This document shows positions 8,366-17,499 of a stretch of DNA of 64,000 nt, piece after piece. The DNA comes from Aurantimonas sp965217685. Its GTDB lineage: Bacteria; Pseudomonadota; Alphaproteobacteria; Rhizobiales; Rhizobiaceae. Every line of letters starts with the position of its first letter. Within the stretch, counting starts at the first letter, position 1. The stretch is taken from NCBI GenBank assembly GCA_965217685.1, contig CBDCIZ010000003.1, forward strand, positions 248,001 to 312,000. Direction: 5' to 3'. The notes under the pieces are model-generated. The model saw only the letters and a program-made list of their open reading frames with translations, was not told the DNA's origin and searched no databases. Both the position numbers and the translations under genes were made by a program.

Positions 8366-10101
8366 GCGTCGATGAACCTCCCCTTCTGGGCGAACAGGCC
8401 GCGTGGCCGCTTCTGGATGAAGAGGATGATCAGGACGAGCACCACGATCTTGCCCAGCACCGCGCCGGCATAGGGTTCCAGGAACTTGTTGAGAATGCCA
8501 AGGCTCATCGCCCCGACCAGCGTGCCCCACAGATTGCCGACGCCGCCGAAGACCACGACCATGAATGAGTCGATGATGTAGCCCTGGCCGAGATTGGGCG
8601 AGACGTTGTCGATCTGGCTGAGCGCCACGCCGGCGATGCCCGCGACGCCCGATCCCAGCGCGAAGGTCATGGCGTCGACCCAAGGCGTGCGGATGCCCAT
8701 GGCCGAGGCCATCTTCCGGTTCTGTGTGACGGCGCGCATCTGCAGGCCAAGCGCCGTGCGATTCAGGACGGCCATCAGCGCCAGGAACACCACCAGCGCG
8801 AAGACGATGATCCACAGGCGGTTCCAGGTCACGGCCATCAGCCCGACATCGAAGGAGCCGGACATCCAGTCGGGATTGCCGACCTGGCGGTTGGTCGGCC
8901 CGAACAGCGTCCGCACCGCCTGCTGCAGGATGAGCGAGACGCCGAAGGTGGCGAGCAGCGTCTCCAGCGGCCGTCCGTAGAGAAAGCGGATGATGCCGCG
9001 CTCCATGATCAGGCCGACCATCGCCGAGACGAGGAAGGCGAGCGGCAGGGCAATGGCCAGCGACCATTCGAACAGACTAGGCGCGTTGGTGCGGATTGCA
9101 TCCTGGACGACGAAGGTCGTGTAGGCGCCGAGCATGACCAGTTCGCCATGGGCCATGTTGATGACGCCCATGACGCCGAAGGTGATGGCAAGGCCGATCG
9201 CCGCGAGCAGCAGCACCGAACCAAGGGACAGGCCGTACCAGACGTTCTGGAGTTGGTTCCACAGGGCGATCCTGCTCTCGATGCCGGCGACGGCGGCAAG
9301 CGCGGCGGTTCTGGTGTCGGGGTCCCGCGTCGCGCTCGCCAGACGATTGAGCATCGACAGCGATTCGCGGTCGCCGCGCGCCTCGATGATCGTCGCGGCC
9401 TCGCTCTTCTCGGCGGCCGGGCGGTCGGAGGCGAGGACGGCGGCAGCACGTGCCTGCTCGAGGCGGGCCTTCACATCGGCGTTGGTCTCGCCGGCGATGG
9501 CCGCGTCGAGCGGCTCGATCATCGCCGGGTCGGCTTCGGAGAACAGCGTCGAGGCCGAGCGCAGCCGCACCGCCGGGTCGGCAGCTTTCAGCGTCAGCCC
9601 GCCGAGCGCCGAGGTGACGGCGTTGCGGATGGAGTTCTTGACGCGGGCCTTGGTGAAGTCGCCCTGCGGCCCGGTGCCGGCATCTCCGCCGGTGAGCGGG
9701 TCCTTGAGGGCGATCGTGTCGCCGGAGACAGAGCCGATGAAGACGGCTTCATCGGATTTGCGCCAGTAGAGATCGCCCGACGAAAGAGCCCTCAAGGCGC
9801 GGGCAGCGTCGGGGTCGCCGCTTGCGGCAAGTTCGCCGACGATCTTTTCCGTGTCGCCGAAGCTTTGCCTGCCGCCCAGTCGCTGGATGATCGCTGCGGT
9901 GCCGCTGACCGCCGGGCTTGCGGTCAGCGCGGGCATCTCGGCAGACATCGGAGCCGGCCTGCCGCTCTCATCGACCGGGTCGGCGACCACGCGGGGTCCG
10001 GTCTGCGCACCCGCCGGCGCTGCCGTGATCAGCAATGCGAGACCGAGCGCGAGAGCGACCTTGAAGAAGGAATTCATCCGTACGGACGAAACAGCGGACA
10101 C
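8362..10101 (-). CDS. urtB: Urea ABC transporter permease UrtB with periplasmic N-terminal domain
   Basis: LivH-type permease of the urea importer. It has a signal peptide (about residues 8-33, ending APAGAQ), a soluble periplasmic region of about 250 residues typical of UrtB, then the membrane domain beginning near LWNQLQNVWYGLSLGSVLLL. The motifs FGVMGVINMAHGELVMLGAY and GLQMRAVTQNRKMA are characteristic. The start is uncertain. The GTG used here has GAGG eight bases upstream. An ATG lies 33 bases further upstream, abutting a hairpin, and another ATG lies 24 bases inside. It is separated from urtA by two hairpins. Confidence 0.94.
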   Translation of the reverse strand: MSAVSSVRMNSFFKVALALGLALLITAAPAGAQTGPRVVADPVDESGRPAPMSAEMPALTASPAVSGTAAIIQRLGGRQSFGDTEKIVGELAASGDPDAARALRALSSGDLYWRKSDEAVFIGSVSGDTIALKDPLTGGDAGTGPQGDFTKARVKNSIRNAVTSALGGLTLKAADPAVRLRSASTLFSEADPAMIEPLDAAIAGETNADVKARLEQARAAAVLASDRPAAEKSEAATIIEARGDRESLSMLNRLASATRDPDTRTAALAAVAGIESRIALWNQLQNVWYGLSLGSVLLLAAIGLAITFGVMGVINMAHGELVMLGAYTTFVVQDAIRTNAPSLFEWSLAIALPLAFLVSAMVGLIMERGIIRFLYGRPLETLLATFGVSLILQQAVRTLFGPTNRQVGNPDWMSGSFDVGLMAVTWNRLWIIVFALVVFLALMAVLNRTALGLQMRAVTQNRKMASAMGIRTPWVDAMTFALGSGVAGIAGVALSQIDNVSPNLGQGYIIDSFMVVVFGGVGNLWGTLVGAMSLGILNKFLEPYAGAVLGKIVVLVLIILFIQKRPRGLFAQKGRFIDA

Positions 10102-10135
10102 CAGCAGCCTCGGGTCATGAGAATGAGACATCATA

Positions 10136-10170
10136 TGGCGGGGGTGGTCAAAGCGACCGCCCCCGCCATC
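10136..10170 (-). other. Strong hairpin just upstream of urtB
   Basis: Two arms of 15 bases (ATGGCGGGGG-x-GGTC and its complement) enclose a 5-base loop with a single mismatched pair. It lies in the urtA-urtB gap, directly before the urtB start region. There is no T-tract on the minus strand, so it is more likely to stabilise or attenuate mRNA than to terminate fully. Confidence 0.7.
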
Positions 10171-10171
10171 G

Positions 10172-10198
10172 GGCGCGCCTTTTGGGAGAAGGCGCGCC
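10172..10198 (-). other. Hairpin after urtA (mRNA stabiliser or attenuator)
   Basis: A perfect 10-base stem (GGCGCGCCTT / AAGGCGCGCC) with a 7-base loop lies 19 bases past the urtA stop codon, next to a second hairpin. Such structures after binding-protein genes commonly let the binding protein be made in excess over the permease. The minus strand has no T-run after the stem, so full termination is unlikely. Confidence 0.7.
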
Positions 10199-10216
10199 GT
10201 CGGAGGTAAGGCTTTT

Positions 10217-11575
10217 TTACTTGGCCGCCGTCGCAGCCTCGCCGCCGCAGGTCTTGGTCGCGGTGTTGTAGTTGCCGCAATTGACCGGGTCGGTCCAATC
10301 GCCGATCAGATCCTTGGAGTCCGGCAGATAGTCGGACCAGGCATCGCCCGGCACCAGCTCGTCGGTCTCGTCGACCACGTCGAACTGGCCTTCCCCGTTG
10401 ATCTCACCGATCAGCACAGGCTTGGTGATGTGGTGGTTCTTCAGCATCTCGGCGGTGCCGCCGGTCAGGTTCGGAACCTCGGTGCCCGGCAGCGCCGCGA
10501 TCACCTTGTCGGGGTCGATGGCGCCGGCCTTCTCGACGGCCTTCACCCACATGTTGAAGCCGATATAATGCGCCTCCATCGGGTCGTTGGTGACGCGTTT
10601 GTCGTCCTTGGTGAAGGCATGCCACTGCTTGATGAAGGCGGCGTTCTCCGGCGTGTCGACGCTTTCGAAATAGTTCCAGGCGGCCAGATGGCCGACGAGC
10701 GGGCCGGTGTCGATGCCGGCGAGTTCCTCCTCGCCGACCGAGAAGGCGACGACCGGAATGTCGGTGGCCTTGACGCCCTGGTTGGCGAGTTCCTTGTAGA
10801 ACGGCACGTTGGCGTCGCCGTTCACGGTCGAGACGACGGCGGTCTTCTTGCCGGTCGCGCCGAACTCCTTGATCGAGGAGACCTCGGTCTGCCAGTCCGA
10901 AAATCCGAACGGCGTGTAGTTGACCTTGATGTCCTCGGCGGCGACGCCCTTGGCCTTGAGGTAGGCTTCGAGGATCTTGTTGGTCGTGCGCGGATAGACG
11001 TAGTCGGTGCCTTCCAGAACCCAGCGCTCGACGCCCTCGTTCATCAGATAGTCGACGGCCGGGATCGCCTGCTGGTTCGGGGCGGCGCCGGTGTAGAAGA
11101 CGTTGCGCTCGGATTCCTCGCCCTCGTACTGGACGGGGTAGAAGAGGATCGAATCGAGTTCCTTGAAGACCGGCAGCACCGACTTGCGCGAGACCGAGGT
11201 CCAGCAGCCGAAGACTGCGGAGACCTTGTTCTGACTGATCAGTTCGCGGGCCTTTTCGGCAAAGAGCGGCCAGTCGGAGGCCGGATCGACGACGACGGCC
11301 TCCAGCGGCCGGCCGAGCAGACCGCCCTTCTTGTTCTGCTCGTCGATGAGCATCAGCATGGCGTCCTTGAGGGTCGTCTCCGAGATCGCCATCGTGCCCG
11401 AAAGGGAATGCAGCACGCCGACCTTGATCGGCTCGCCGGTCGGGGCCTTGGCCTGGACGGCATTGTCCTGGGCCCGGGCGCTGCCGACCGATTGGCCGAT
11501 CAGCGGGGCCGCCAGAACACCCGACAGGGCGATGGCAGTGCCGAAACGGCGCAGCCGGGATGAGGGTGACGTCAT
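10217..11575 (-). CDS. urtA: Urea ABC transporter substrate-binding protein UrtA
   Basis: Periplasmic urea-binding protein of the importer, 452 residues. A Sec signal peptide covers about residues 1-35 (ending SARAQ). It is followed by IKVGVLHSLSGTMAISETTL, and later by FGCWTSVSRKSVLPVF and LFYPVQYEGEE, which are typical of UrtA/FmdD rather than LivJ. I chose the ATG with GGAGAG about eight bases upstream. A longer in-frame extension lacks coding character and would cover the promoter. A sigma-54 promoter match lies 60-75 bases upstream, so nitrogen control is likely. Confidence 0.96.
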   Translation of the reverse strand: MTSPSSRLRRFGTAIALSGVLAAPLIGQSVGSARAQDNAVQAKAPTGEPIKVGVLHSLSGTMAISETTLKDAMLMLIDEQNKKGGLLGRPLEAVVVDPASDWPLFAEKARELISQNKVSAVFGCWTSVSRKSVLPVFKELDSILFYPVQYEGEESERNVFYTGAAPNQQAIPAVDYLMNEGVERWVLEGTDYVYPRTTNKILEAYLKAKGVAAEDIKVNYTPFGFSDWQTEVSSIKEFGATGKKTAVVSTVNGDANVPFYKELANQGVKATDIPVVAFSVGEEELAGIDTGPLVGHLAAWNYFESVDTPENAAFIKQWHAFTKDDKRVTNDPMEAHYIGFNMWVKAVEKAGAIDPDKVIAALPGTEVPNLTGGTAEMLKNHHITKPVLIGEINGEGQFDVVDETDELVPGDAWSDYLPDSKDLIGDWTDPVNCGNYNTATKTCGGEAATAAK

Positions 11576-11634
11576 GTTCGCGCTCTCCAATCCATTGGTG
11601 ACCCGATCTTGCTGTCGGGCATCATGGAGAGGTG

Positions 11635-11650
11635 AGCAAATGCCGTGCCA
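11635..11650 (-). promoter_or_regulatory. Sigma-54 (RpoN) promoter of the urt operon
   Basis: On the minus strand the sequence TGGCACGGCATTTGCT fits the sigma-54 consensus TGGCACG-N4-TTGCW at every defined position. It lies 60-75 bases before the urtA ATG, giving a leader of about 50 bases. Urea uptake genes are commonly under NtrC/RpoN nitrogen control. A possible NtrC half-site (GGTGCA) lies near 11850, but I cannot show a full palindrome. Confidence 0.85.
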
Positions 11651-11906
11651 GACTGGTTTCTCTCGCTCAGAGAGAACCTGTGCAGGCGGCGGATAGGCCA
11701 TGAACCGGTCCGGGAGCCGGACCAGACACGCCGTCGGCAGGAAGAGCGGTTGCACCGAGCGCAGTATCGCAGCGACCGAATGACCAACTTTTAATCGACG
11801 GATGCCTGGAATCTGATCATGCGATCGGATTGGGCATGGCGCCTGATTTCGGTGCATCGAACGAGCCGAGCCCGCCGCGAATTCCCGCTGGCCCCGGAGT
11901 TCCCGA

Positions 11907-12116
11907 TCAGATCGGGTCCTTGCGCTCCTCGGGCCATTCGCACGTCCAGCTCTTCACCTTCATGTCGGGATGATCGCCGGCCCACATGGCGATGTAGGGG
12001 GTCGACAGCATCATGCAGGTGGCGAGCGACCCGCGGCTTTCATAGGCCAGGCGCTGCTCGTGGCAACTCGACGGGTCCGAGACCATGCAGACGGTGAGTA
12101 CGAGATCGATGATCAT
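11907..12116 (-). CDS. Small Cys-containing hypothetical protein
   Basis: A 69-residue protein beginning MIIDLVLTVCMVSDPSSC, with four or more cysteines, a CMMLSTPYIAMWAGDHPD stretch and an ending KSWTCEWPEERKDPI. The ATG follows a strong GGGAGGAA ribosome site, which supports it as a real gene even though it is short. I do not recognise a named family, and the hydrophobic N-terminus could be a signal sequence. It stands alone between the urt operon and the fhc operon on the same strand. Confidence 0.65.
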   Translation of the reverse strand: MIIDLVLTVCMVSDPSSCHEQRLAYESRGSLATCMMLSTPYIAMWAGDHPDMKVKSWTCEWPEERKDPI

Positions 12117-12265
12117 GGAAACGAATTCCTCCCGAGGAGTTCGGCGCAGCGATGGCCGCTGCACGGTCGCTTGCGTGCCGCGCTTTACCCGGAAGCTACG
12201 GCGAATTCGTGCCAACGGATGTGAGACCAGCGCCGAAGGCTGCACGGGGTCAAGGCCGATCTCCC

Positions 12266-13075
12266 TCAAGCAGGCAGAAACACCTCGCCCTTGCCAAGCA
12301 CCGCCAAGTCACCGCCGATGCGACGCATGGGGGCGCCGTCGAAGGGCACCGGGCCGACGGGACTGCGGGACAACTCGTCGGCCATCAGCCGCAGGATGAT
12401 CAGATCGGCGACGCCGTTGTCGAGAAAGGTCGACGCCAGCTTCTCGACACCGCCGCACAGAAACAGCGTGCCGCGCTTCATCAGCCGGCCGGGCGTGCCG
12501 TTCGTCCTGCCGCCGACGATCAGCGTGCCGGCGATCATGCGGCTTGCGGCGTTCTCGGCCACGTCGCCTGCAATCACGATCGTGCCGCGGCGCATACGGT
12601 CGGCAGCGCGAGGCCCGGCCTTGCCGCCGACGCGGATCGCGCCGCCGGCCATGCCACCCATCTCGCCGGCCATCGGCCCACCCAGCCGCTCGCCCGCATC
12701 GCCGCCGATGCCCAGGAACCCGCCGCTCATGCCCGAGCCGGCAAAGCCGCAGACCGAACCGGAGATCGTCAGCCGGCCGCCGGTCATCGACCGCCCCACC
12801 CGCCAGCCGGCATCGCCCTCGACATGGATCGCGCCCGACGCCATCGCCTCGCCGATCCGGTCGAAGCGCGACGAGCCGCCTTCGAAGCGAAGCGTTTCAC
12901 CGGACGTGCCGGAAATGCCGAAGATATCGCCGACGGCAAGCCGGTGCCGCGACGTGCCAATCGCCCGCGCCGCGATTTCGCGCAACGAAAGCCCGGCAAG
13001 CGTTGCCGGCGTCAGTTGCGACAGGTCGAGCCGCTGGTCCGGCTCGGCCTTCAGGGTGAAGACGAAACCGGTCAT
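12266..13075 (-). CDS. fhcC: Formyltransferase/hydrolase complex subunit FhcC
   Basis: FhcC is a structural subunit of the Fhc complex, which converts formyl-H4MPT to formate via formyl-methylofuran. It resembles FwdC/FmdC of methanogens and the beta-helical C-terminal domain of glutamate synthase. The 269-residue sequence shows the repetitive Gly-rich beta-helix pattern (GAIHVEGDAGWRVGRSMTGG and similar turns, about residues 75-210). It is the last gene of fhcBADC, and its ATG overlaps the fhcD stop by four bases. Confidence 0.95.
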   Translation of the reverse strand: MTGFVFTLKAEPDQRLDLSQLTPATLAGLSLREIAARAIGTSRHRLAVGDIFGISGTSGETLRFEGGSSRFDRIGEAMASGAIHVEGDAGWRVGRSMTGGRLTISGSVCGFAGSGMSGGFLGIGGDAGERLGGPMAGEMGGMAGGAIRVGGKAGPRAADRMRRGTIVIAGDVAENAASRMIAGTLIVGGRTNGTPGRLMKRGTLFLCGGVEKLASTFLDNGVADLIILRLMADELSRSPVGPVPFDGAPMRRIGGDLAVLGKGEVFLPA

Positions 13076-14046
13076 GGCGCCAGATCCTTCAAATGGAAAT
13101 GATGCGGCCCGAGATCGCCGCCGTAATTGCCGGCACCGATGCGAAGCGCGCCCTCTTCGGGGCCGAGATCGAGCGCCGCCTTCAGCCCGACGCGCATGGC
13201 ATCGGACACCGCCCGCTCGGTCAGGCCGTCGATGACGATCTCCAGCACCGAGCCGATTTCCGGATCGAGCGCGGTCTCGACGACGCCCTTCAACGTCGGG
13301 CAATAGGCCTCGTTGGTGGAGGCCGGCGCGCCGTATTTCGAGCCCACCTTGGAGCCGGAGCGCACGATGCCGCCCGGAAACGGCATGATCACGTCAGGCA
13401 CCTTGTGCATGGCTTCGACCGCGGCTTCCGCAGCGGCCAGCGCCTGGGCGCGGGTGCGCGCCATGAACAGCAGATTACCGCCTCCGACGCCCTCCTTCGA
13501 CACACCGGTTTTGGCCTCGCAGACGAACTCGCCCTCCATCACCGGCATGCGCCAGAAATGCCTGTCCCCGAATTTCTTCGAGATCTGCCAGCCATCGGCG
13601 AAATAGCGGATGGCGTTGCCGAGATCGATCTGCGTCTCGCTTTCGAGATCGGCGTAGCAGGCCGAGGTCGGGCTGGTCAGGATGCATTGGCCGAGCCGGG
13701 TGCCGAGCTGCTTGGCGAGACCCTTGGTGTCCATGGCGAAGAGCAGGATGCGCACGCCCGGCCGGCCATCGCGCGTTTCATCGGCCGCAAGCATCCGGTC
13801 GATGCCGCCTTCGCAGCCGCAGGCGATCACCGAGGTGGCGAAACCGGTGAAGGAGCGGGCGGCCTCCAGCGCCCAGCGCTCGGTGTCGGCGGTCACCTGG
13901 ATCGCCGTGCCGCGCATCGGAAAAGCCTCGGCGAAGGTGTCGTCGACGCGCACGCCATTGATCACCATCGCCTGCCCAGGGGCCTTGCCCGGTGCCTTCG
14001 GCGCGTCCTTTGTCGCCGGGCCCTGGCTTTCCATCACGTCCGGCAT
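13072..14046 (-). CDS. fhcD: Formylmethanofuran:H4MPT formyltransferase FhcD
   Basis: FhcD (Ftr homologue) moves the formyl group between H4MPT and methylofuran. The 324-residue protein has an N-terminal extension of ~25 Pro/Ala/Lys-rich residues, then INGVRVDDTFAEAFPMRGTA, which begins the Ftr fold. Conserved blocks include CGCEGGIDR, GNAIRYFADGW and PFPGGIVRSGSKVGS. It overlaps fhcA by 13 bases and fhcC by four, so all are in one operon. Archaeal and bacterial Ftr proteins are about 300 residues, so it is complete. Confidence 0.97.
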   Translation of the reverse strand: MPDVMESQGPATKDAPKAPGKAPGQAMVINGVRVDDTFAEAFPMRGTAIQVTADTERWALEAARSFTGFATSVIACGCEGGIDRMLAADETRDGRPGVRILLFAMDTKGLAKQLGTRLGQCILTSPTSACYADLESETQIDLGNAIRYFADGWQISKKFGDRHFWRMPVMEGEFVCEAKTGVSKEGVGGGNLLFMARTRAQALAAAEAAVEAMHKVPDVIMPFPGGIVRSGSKVGSKYGAPASTNEAYCPTLKGVVETALDPEIGSVLEIVIDGLTERAVSDAMRVGLKAALDLGPEEGALRIGAGNYGGDLGPHHFHLKDLAP

Positions 14047-15674
14047 GGCACCACCTTGAAGGGATCGCTCCGGGCAAAGGCGTGCTCGGGCACCTCGAAC
14101 CAGCGCTTCGGCAGGCCGAACTTCTCGTCGAAATAGGTTTCGAGGCGCTTGTCCATCGCGGTGTCGGTGTCTGGCTGCACGGTCAGCGTGCGGCCCCAGG
14201 TGCGTTTCACCACCGTGCCGTCCTTCACGACGGTGACGCCGTCCTTCAGCACATAGGCGGCCTTCGCGAACATCGCCGCCTTGTCGTCGCCGGGGCGGTA
14301 GACCGCGATGTCGGCGACGGCGCCCGCGCCGAGATGGCCGCGATCGGGCGTGCCGAGCAGCCTTGCCGGCGCCATGCGGGTCATCTTGGCGATCTCGGTC
14401 AGCGTGTATTCGCGCTCGATCTCCGGCAGGCTCGTCATCTTGACGACCGAGGTCGGCAACGCCTCCAGCCAGCGCTGGCGCACGTCACGGTCCATCAGCA
14501 GCGCGAAGATGTCGGGATAGGTGGTGAAGGGCGCGCCATTCGGGTGGTCGGTGGTAAAGAAGACCCGCGTCGGGTCCTCGATCAGCAGGAACAGCTCCAG
14601 ACCGATCGCCCACTGCAGGGCGTTGAAATAGCTCGACGGCTTGTAATTCTGCGGCACGACGCCGCCGCCATTCGCCTCGTGATCGAAGATCACCGACTTC
14701 TTCGGGCTACCGCCCGCGCGCCCGGCAAACTGGCGCAACTCGTCCGAAGACACCGTCACGGTCTGGCCGAACATCACCTGGCCGATGTCGACGGTGACGT
14801 CCTTCGAGGCGTTGACGCGTTCGGCAAGATGCCGGCCCCTGGACGAGAACTTGCGCTTGCCCTCGGTGCCGTAGCCGTAGAACTGGATGTGGGCGAGATG
14901 CAGCGGCCGGCCCTCGGCGGCCTCGATCGTCGCCTCGGCGGCGCCGACGCTCTCGCCCGGCACGCCGAGATTGTTGCAGTGGACATGCAGCGGATGCGGG
15001 ATGCCGAGGCCGGTGACGGCCCCTTGCAGCGTCTTGACGATGTTTCGCGACGACACGCCGTAGTCCGGCACTTCATCGTCGAAGCCGAAGCTCCTGACGT
15101 TCTCCTTGAAGGCCGCCGAGCCGCCGGCATTGATGCATTTGACGCCGAGGGCGCGGGATGCCGAAACGCTCCAGGCGACGTAGGCCTCGATGGCATTCTG
15201 GCTCTCGCCGTCGCGGATCATCCCCATCAACAGATCGTCGTTGCCGAGGACGACGAGGGTCGCCTTGTCGATGATCGGAATGTCGGCGAGTTCGAGATGG
15301 GCGTGCAGCGCCGCCGAGGGCGCCATGGCCGGCTCGACGACCGTTGTGAAGCCCATTTCGGCGTAGCGAAGGCCGGTTTCCTCGGTGGTCCAGCCGACCT
15401 TGGAAAGGCCGGTCTCGCCGGGTCGCGAGGAAAAGGCGCGGTGGGTTTCCGGCAAAAGCAGGCGGGCGGTGTTCACATGGCCGCCGGCGATGTGCGAGTG
15501 GATGTCGATCGCGCCGGCCATGGCGATCAGGCCGCTGCAGTCGATCGTCTCGTCCGCGGCTCGGCCGTTCGCCGGCGGGGCGACGACGACGCCATCCTCG
15601 ACGTAGACGTCGCCGAGCTCGTCGCGGCCGTTCGCCGGGTCGACGACATGGCCGCCCTTCAGACGCGTCAGCAT
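14034..15674 (-). CDS. fhcA: Formyl-methylofuran hydrolase subunit FhcA
   Basis: FhcA is the amidohydrolase-fold subunit that releases formate from formyl-methylofuran. It is related to FwdA/FmdA. The 546-residue protein begins with the short beta-domain MLTRLKGGHVVDPANGRDE and has the metal-binding motif AIDIHSHIAGGHVN near residue 63. The conserved region HVHCNNLGVPG follows, and VFFTTDHPNGAPFT lies in the second half. The ATG has AAAGGAG about eight bases upstream. It follows fhcB by 22 bases and overlaps fhcD. Confidence 0.97.
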   Translation of the reverse strand: MLTRLKGGHVVDPANGRDELGDVYVEDGVVVAPPANGRAADETIDCSGLIAMAGAIDIHSHIAGGHVNTARLLLPETHRAFSSRPGETGLSKVGWTTEETGLRYAEMGFTTVVEPAMAPSAALHAHLELADIPIIDKATLVVLGNDDLLMGMIRDGESQNAIEAYVAWSVSASRALGVKCINAGGSAAFKENVRSFGFDDEVPDYGVSSRNIVKTLQGAVTGLGIPHPLHVHCNNLGVPGESVGAAEATIEAAEGRPLHLAHIQFYGYGTEGKRKFSSRGRHLAERVNASKDVTVDIGQVMFGQTVTVSSDELRQFAGRAGGSPKKSVIFDHEANGGGVVPQNYKPSSYFNALQWAIGLELFLLIEDPTRVFFTTDHPNGAPFTTYPDIFALLMDRDVRQRWLEALPTSVVKMTSLPEIEREYTLTEIAKMTRMAPARLLGTPDRGHLGAGAVADIAVYRPGDDKAAMFAKAAYVLKDGVTVVKDGTVVKRTWGRTLTVQPDTDTAMDKRLETYFDEKFGLPKRWFEVPEHAFARSDPFKVVPCRT

Positions 15675-15696
15675 GGGCGCGCTCCTTTGGTCCGCC

Positions 15697-16824
15697 TCAT
15701 GCCGCAATCTCTTTCTTGCTCGCGAGCGCATCGACGATGGCGTCGAGAGTGTCCGCCGCCGTGCGATGCTCGCTGCTGCCGGCCTTGCCGTCGACGGGAA
15801 CGAAGCTGCCGAAGCGTTCGTCGAAGAGGATTGTGTCATGGTCGGCGCCGGCCTCGGCGATCCGGAAGCCGATTTTCGGCGGGTTCGTCCAGGCCGACGA
15901 CTGGGCGGTGATCGCGATCGTTGGCACGGCGCCCGACCAGTCGGGCTCGGCGACGGCAACACCGGCAAGACCCGAGACGACAACCGCGCAATCGGCCTCA
16001 CCGCTCGTCACCAGGCGTCCAGCCTCGAAGAGTTCGGGATCGTGCTCGGCGACGCCGCGTGCGAAACTGGTCCGCAGCGGCGTGCCGACCATCCAGGTCA
16101 CCGCTTGGGCCGCCGCATAGGCCTGGCCAGCCACGAAGACCGGCAGGCTGGTAAAGCGGGTCTTCGCATTGAGGTCGGCGACGAGGCCGGCGAGCATCTC
16201 GACGCCGATCGCGCCAAGGGTCCTGGGCGCGAAGATCGCACAGCCGAAGCCGGTGCCTTTCAACAGATCTGCGAGCGCACCGACGCTTGTCGCCGGCAGC
16301 GGTCCCTTGCCGAAGCGATGCCCCGAGACGGCGGCGCGCAGCATGGCGAGCGCATCGACGAGATCGGCGTCGTCGCAAGGAACAGCTTCGATCGAAACGG
16401 AACTAGGAAGGCCGACACCATCCTTCGGCGCACCGAGCCAGATCGCCTGACGCGTCGAGCCCCTGGTGGCCTGGCCGAGATCGGGGCCACTGGAAAACAG
16501 GTAGGCCGGCAGATCGGGCGATGCCGCGAACGCGTCCGCTCCGACGATCAGCACGCGGTCCGCGCGGCGCCGCACTTCGGAGGGTGCGCCGAGCATCATG
16601 CCGGCATCGCGCAGCGCCTCGATCAAAGGGTAGATGTCGGCCGACTGAGCGTGATCGATCACGCCGCCGGCATCGATCGCCAGCCGAACCGCCGCCTTGA
16701 TGCCCGCCATGTCGGTCTGGAGGCCGGTGATGACCGGGAGCCGCGCGCCGCTCAGCAGTTCGGCGGCGGCCTGGACGGCGTGCTCGACCGAAACCGCTTC
16801 GCCGTCGATCCATGCAGTGCTCAA
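15697..16824 (-). CDS. fhcB: Formyltransferase/hydrolase complex subunit FhcB
   Basis: FhcB resembles the molybdopterin subunit FwdB of methanogen formylmethanofuran dehydrogenase but, as is known for bacterial Fhc, lacks the redox centre. No in-frame ATG fits. A TTG with GGAAGG nine bases upstream gives a 375-residue protein starting (M)STAWIDGEAVSVEHAVQAAAELL, which is the expected FhcB start. Visible blocks are LPVITGLQTDMAGIKAAVRLA and TWMVGTPLRTSFARGVAEHDP. It is the first gene of fhcBADC. About 180 bases separate it from the carbinolamine dehydratase gene upstream. Confidence 0.92.
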   Translation of the reverse strand: MSTAWIDGEAVSVEHAVQAAAELLSGARLPVITGLQTDMAGIKAAVRLAIDAGGVIDHAQSADIYPLIEALRDAGMMLGAPSEVRRRADRVLIVGADAFAASPDLPAYLFSSGPDLGQATRGSTRQAIWLGAPKDGVGLPSSVSIEAVPCDDADLVDALAMLRAAVSGHRFGKGPLPATSVGALADLLKGTGFGCAIFAPRTLGAIGVEMLAGLVADLNAKTRFTSLPVFVAGQAYAAAQAVTWMVGTPLRTSFARGVAEHDPELFEAGRLVTSGEADCAVVVSGLAGVAVAEPDWSGAVPTIAITAQSSAWTNPPKIGFRIAEAGADHDTILFDERFGSFVPVDGKAGSSEHRTAADTLDAIVDALASKKEIAA

Positions 16825-17006
16825 AAAATCATGCCTTCCGTGCCCGACTGCGAACCTATAGGTCCAGGTCGGAAGGTCAAACCGCCGCAGGTCGGAGCCG
16901 GCCGAGAATTTGCGCGACGGGGCGATCACGGGTGCGACCGCACGTGACCGCAACGGATGGCGGAATGACGATCGGTCCGCTCGGGCAACCCCGAGGCCGC
17001 ATTCGC

Positions 17007-17384
17007 TCAGCCGCCGCTCTTGTCGTATTTGATATAGGCAAAGCGCGGATCGTCGGGCGTGCCGGACAGCGGGCCGTCTTCCTTGCCCGGCTGCCACATC
17101 ACCACCTGCTCGATCATCCTGGCCAGCGCGAAATCGGCATCGGTGATGCCCTTGGCGGCGTGGTTCATCAGCCGCACCTCGACCCAGGCGTAGGAAGCGG
17201 TGATGTCGGGATGATGGAAGGCGGCTTCGGCGAGATGGCCGACGGCGTTGATCACCATCAGCGTGCCCTTCCAGCCTTGCGTCTTGTAGGTCCGGCGAAT
17301 CCAGCCGTCCTCCAGCCGCCAGGTCGGCAACTCGTCCTTCAGCTTCTGCTCGACCTCGGGGTCCGAGTAAGTCCTGGCAGCCAT
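17007..17384 (-). CDS. Pterin-4a-carbinolamine dehydratase-like protein
   Basis: A 125-residue protein of the PCD/DCoH (PhhB) family, whose classical members dehydrate 4a-hydroxy-tetrahydropterin. The signature AFHHPDITASYAWVEVRLMNHAAKGIT carries the active-site HHPD and the later His of the usual pattern. PCD-like genes are known next to H4MPT gene clusters in methylotrophs, so the substrate here is probably a methanopterin-type pterin. That is inference from position. It lies between fhcB and the divergent beta-RFAP synthase gene. Confidence 0.85.
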   Translation of the reverse strand: MAARTYSDPEVEQKLKDELPTWRLEDGWIRRTYKTQGWKGTLMVINAVGHLAEAAFHHPDITASYAWVEVRLMNHAAKGITDADFALARMIEQVVMWQPGKEDGPLSGTPDDPRFAYIKYDKSGG

Positions 17385-17499
17385 GGTTTTCCACCCTTTT
17401 CGACACTTGCCCTCGATGAAACTTGCCCCTGTGGGACACTTGCCCCGGAGGGCCTTGCCGCAATAATAGGGTGCGGGCACCGCGAAATCAGGGGACAGT

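Noticed and set aside
13992..15911. Plus-strand open frame of 639 codons over fhcA
   Set aside because: Antisense shadow; His/Arg/Asp-rich composition and no recognisable motif, while fhcA is certain.
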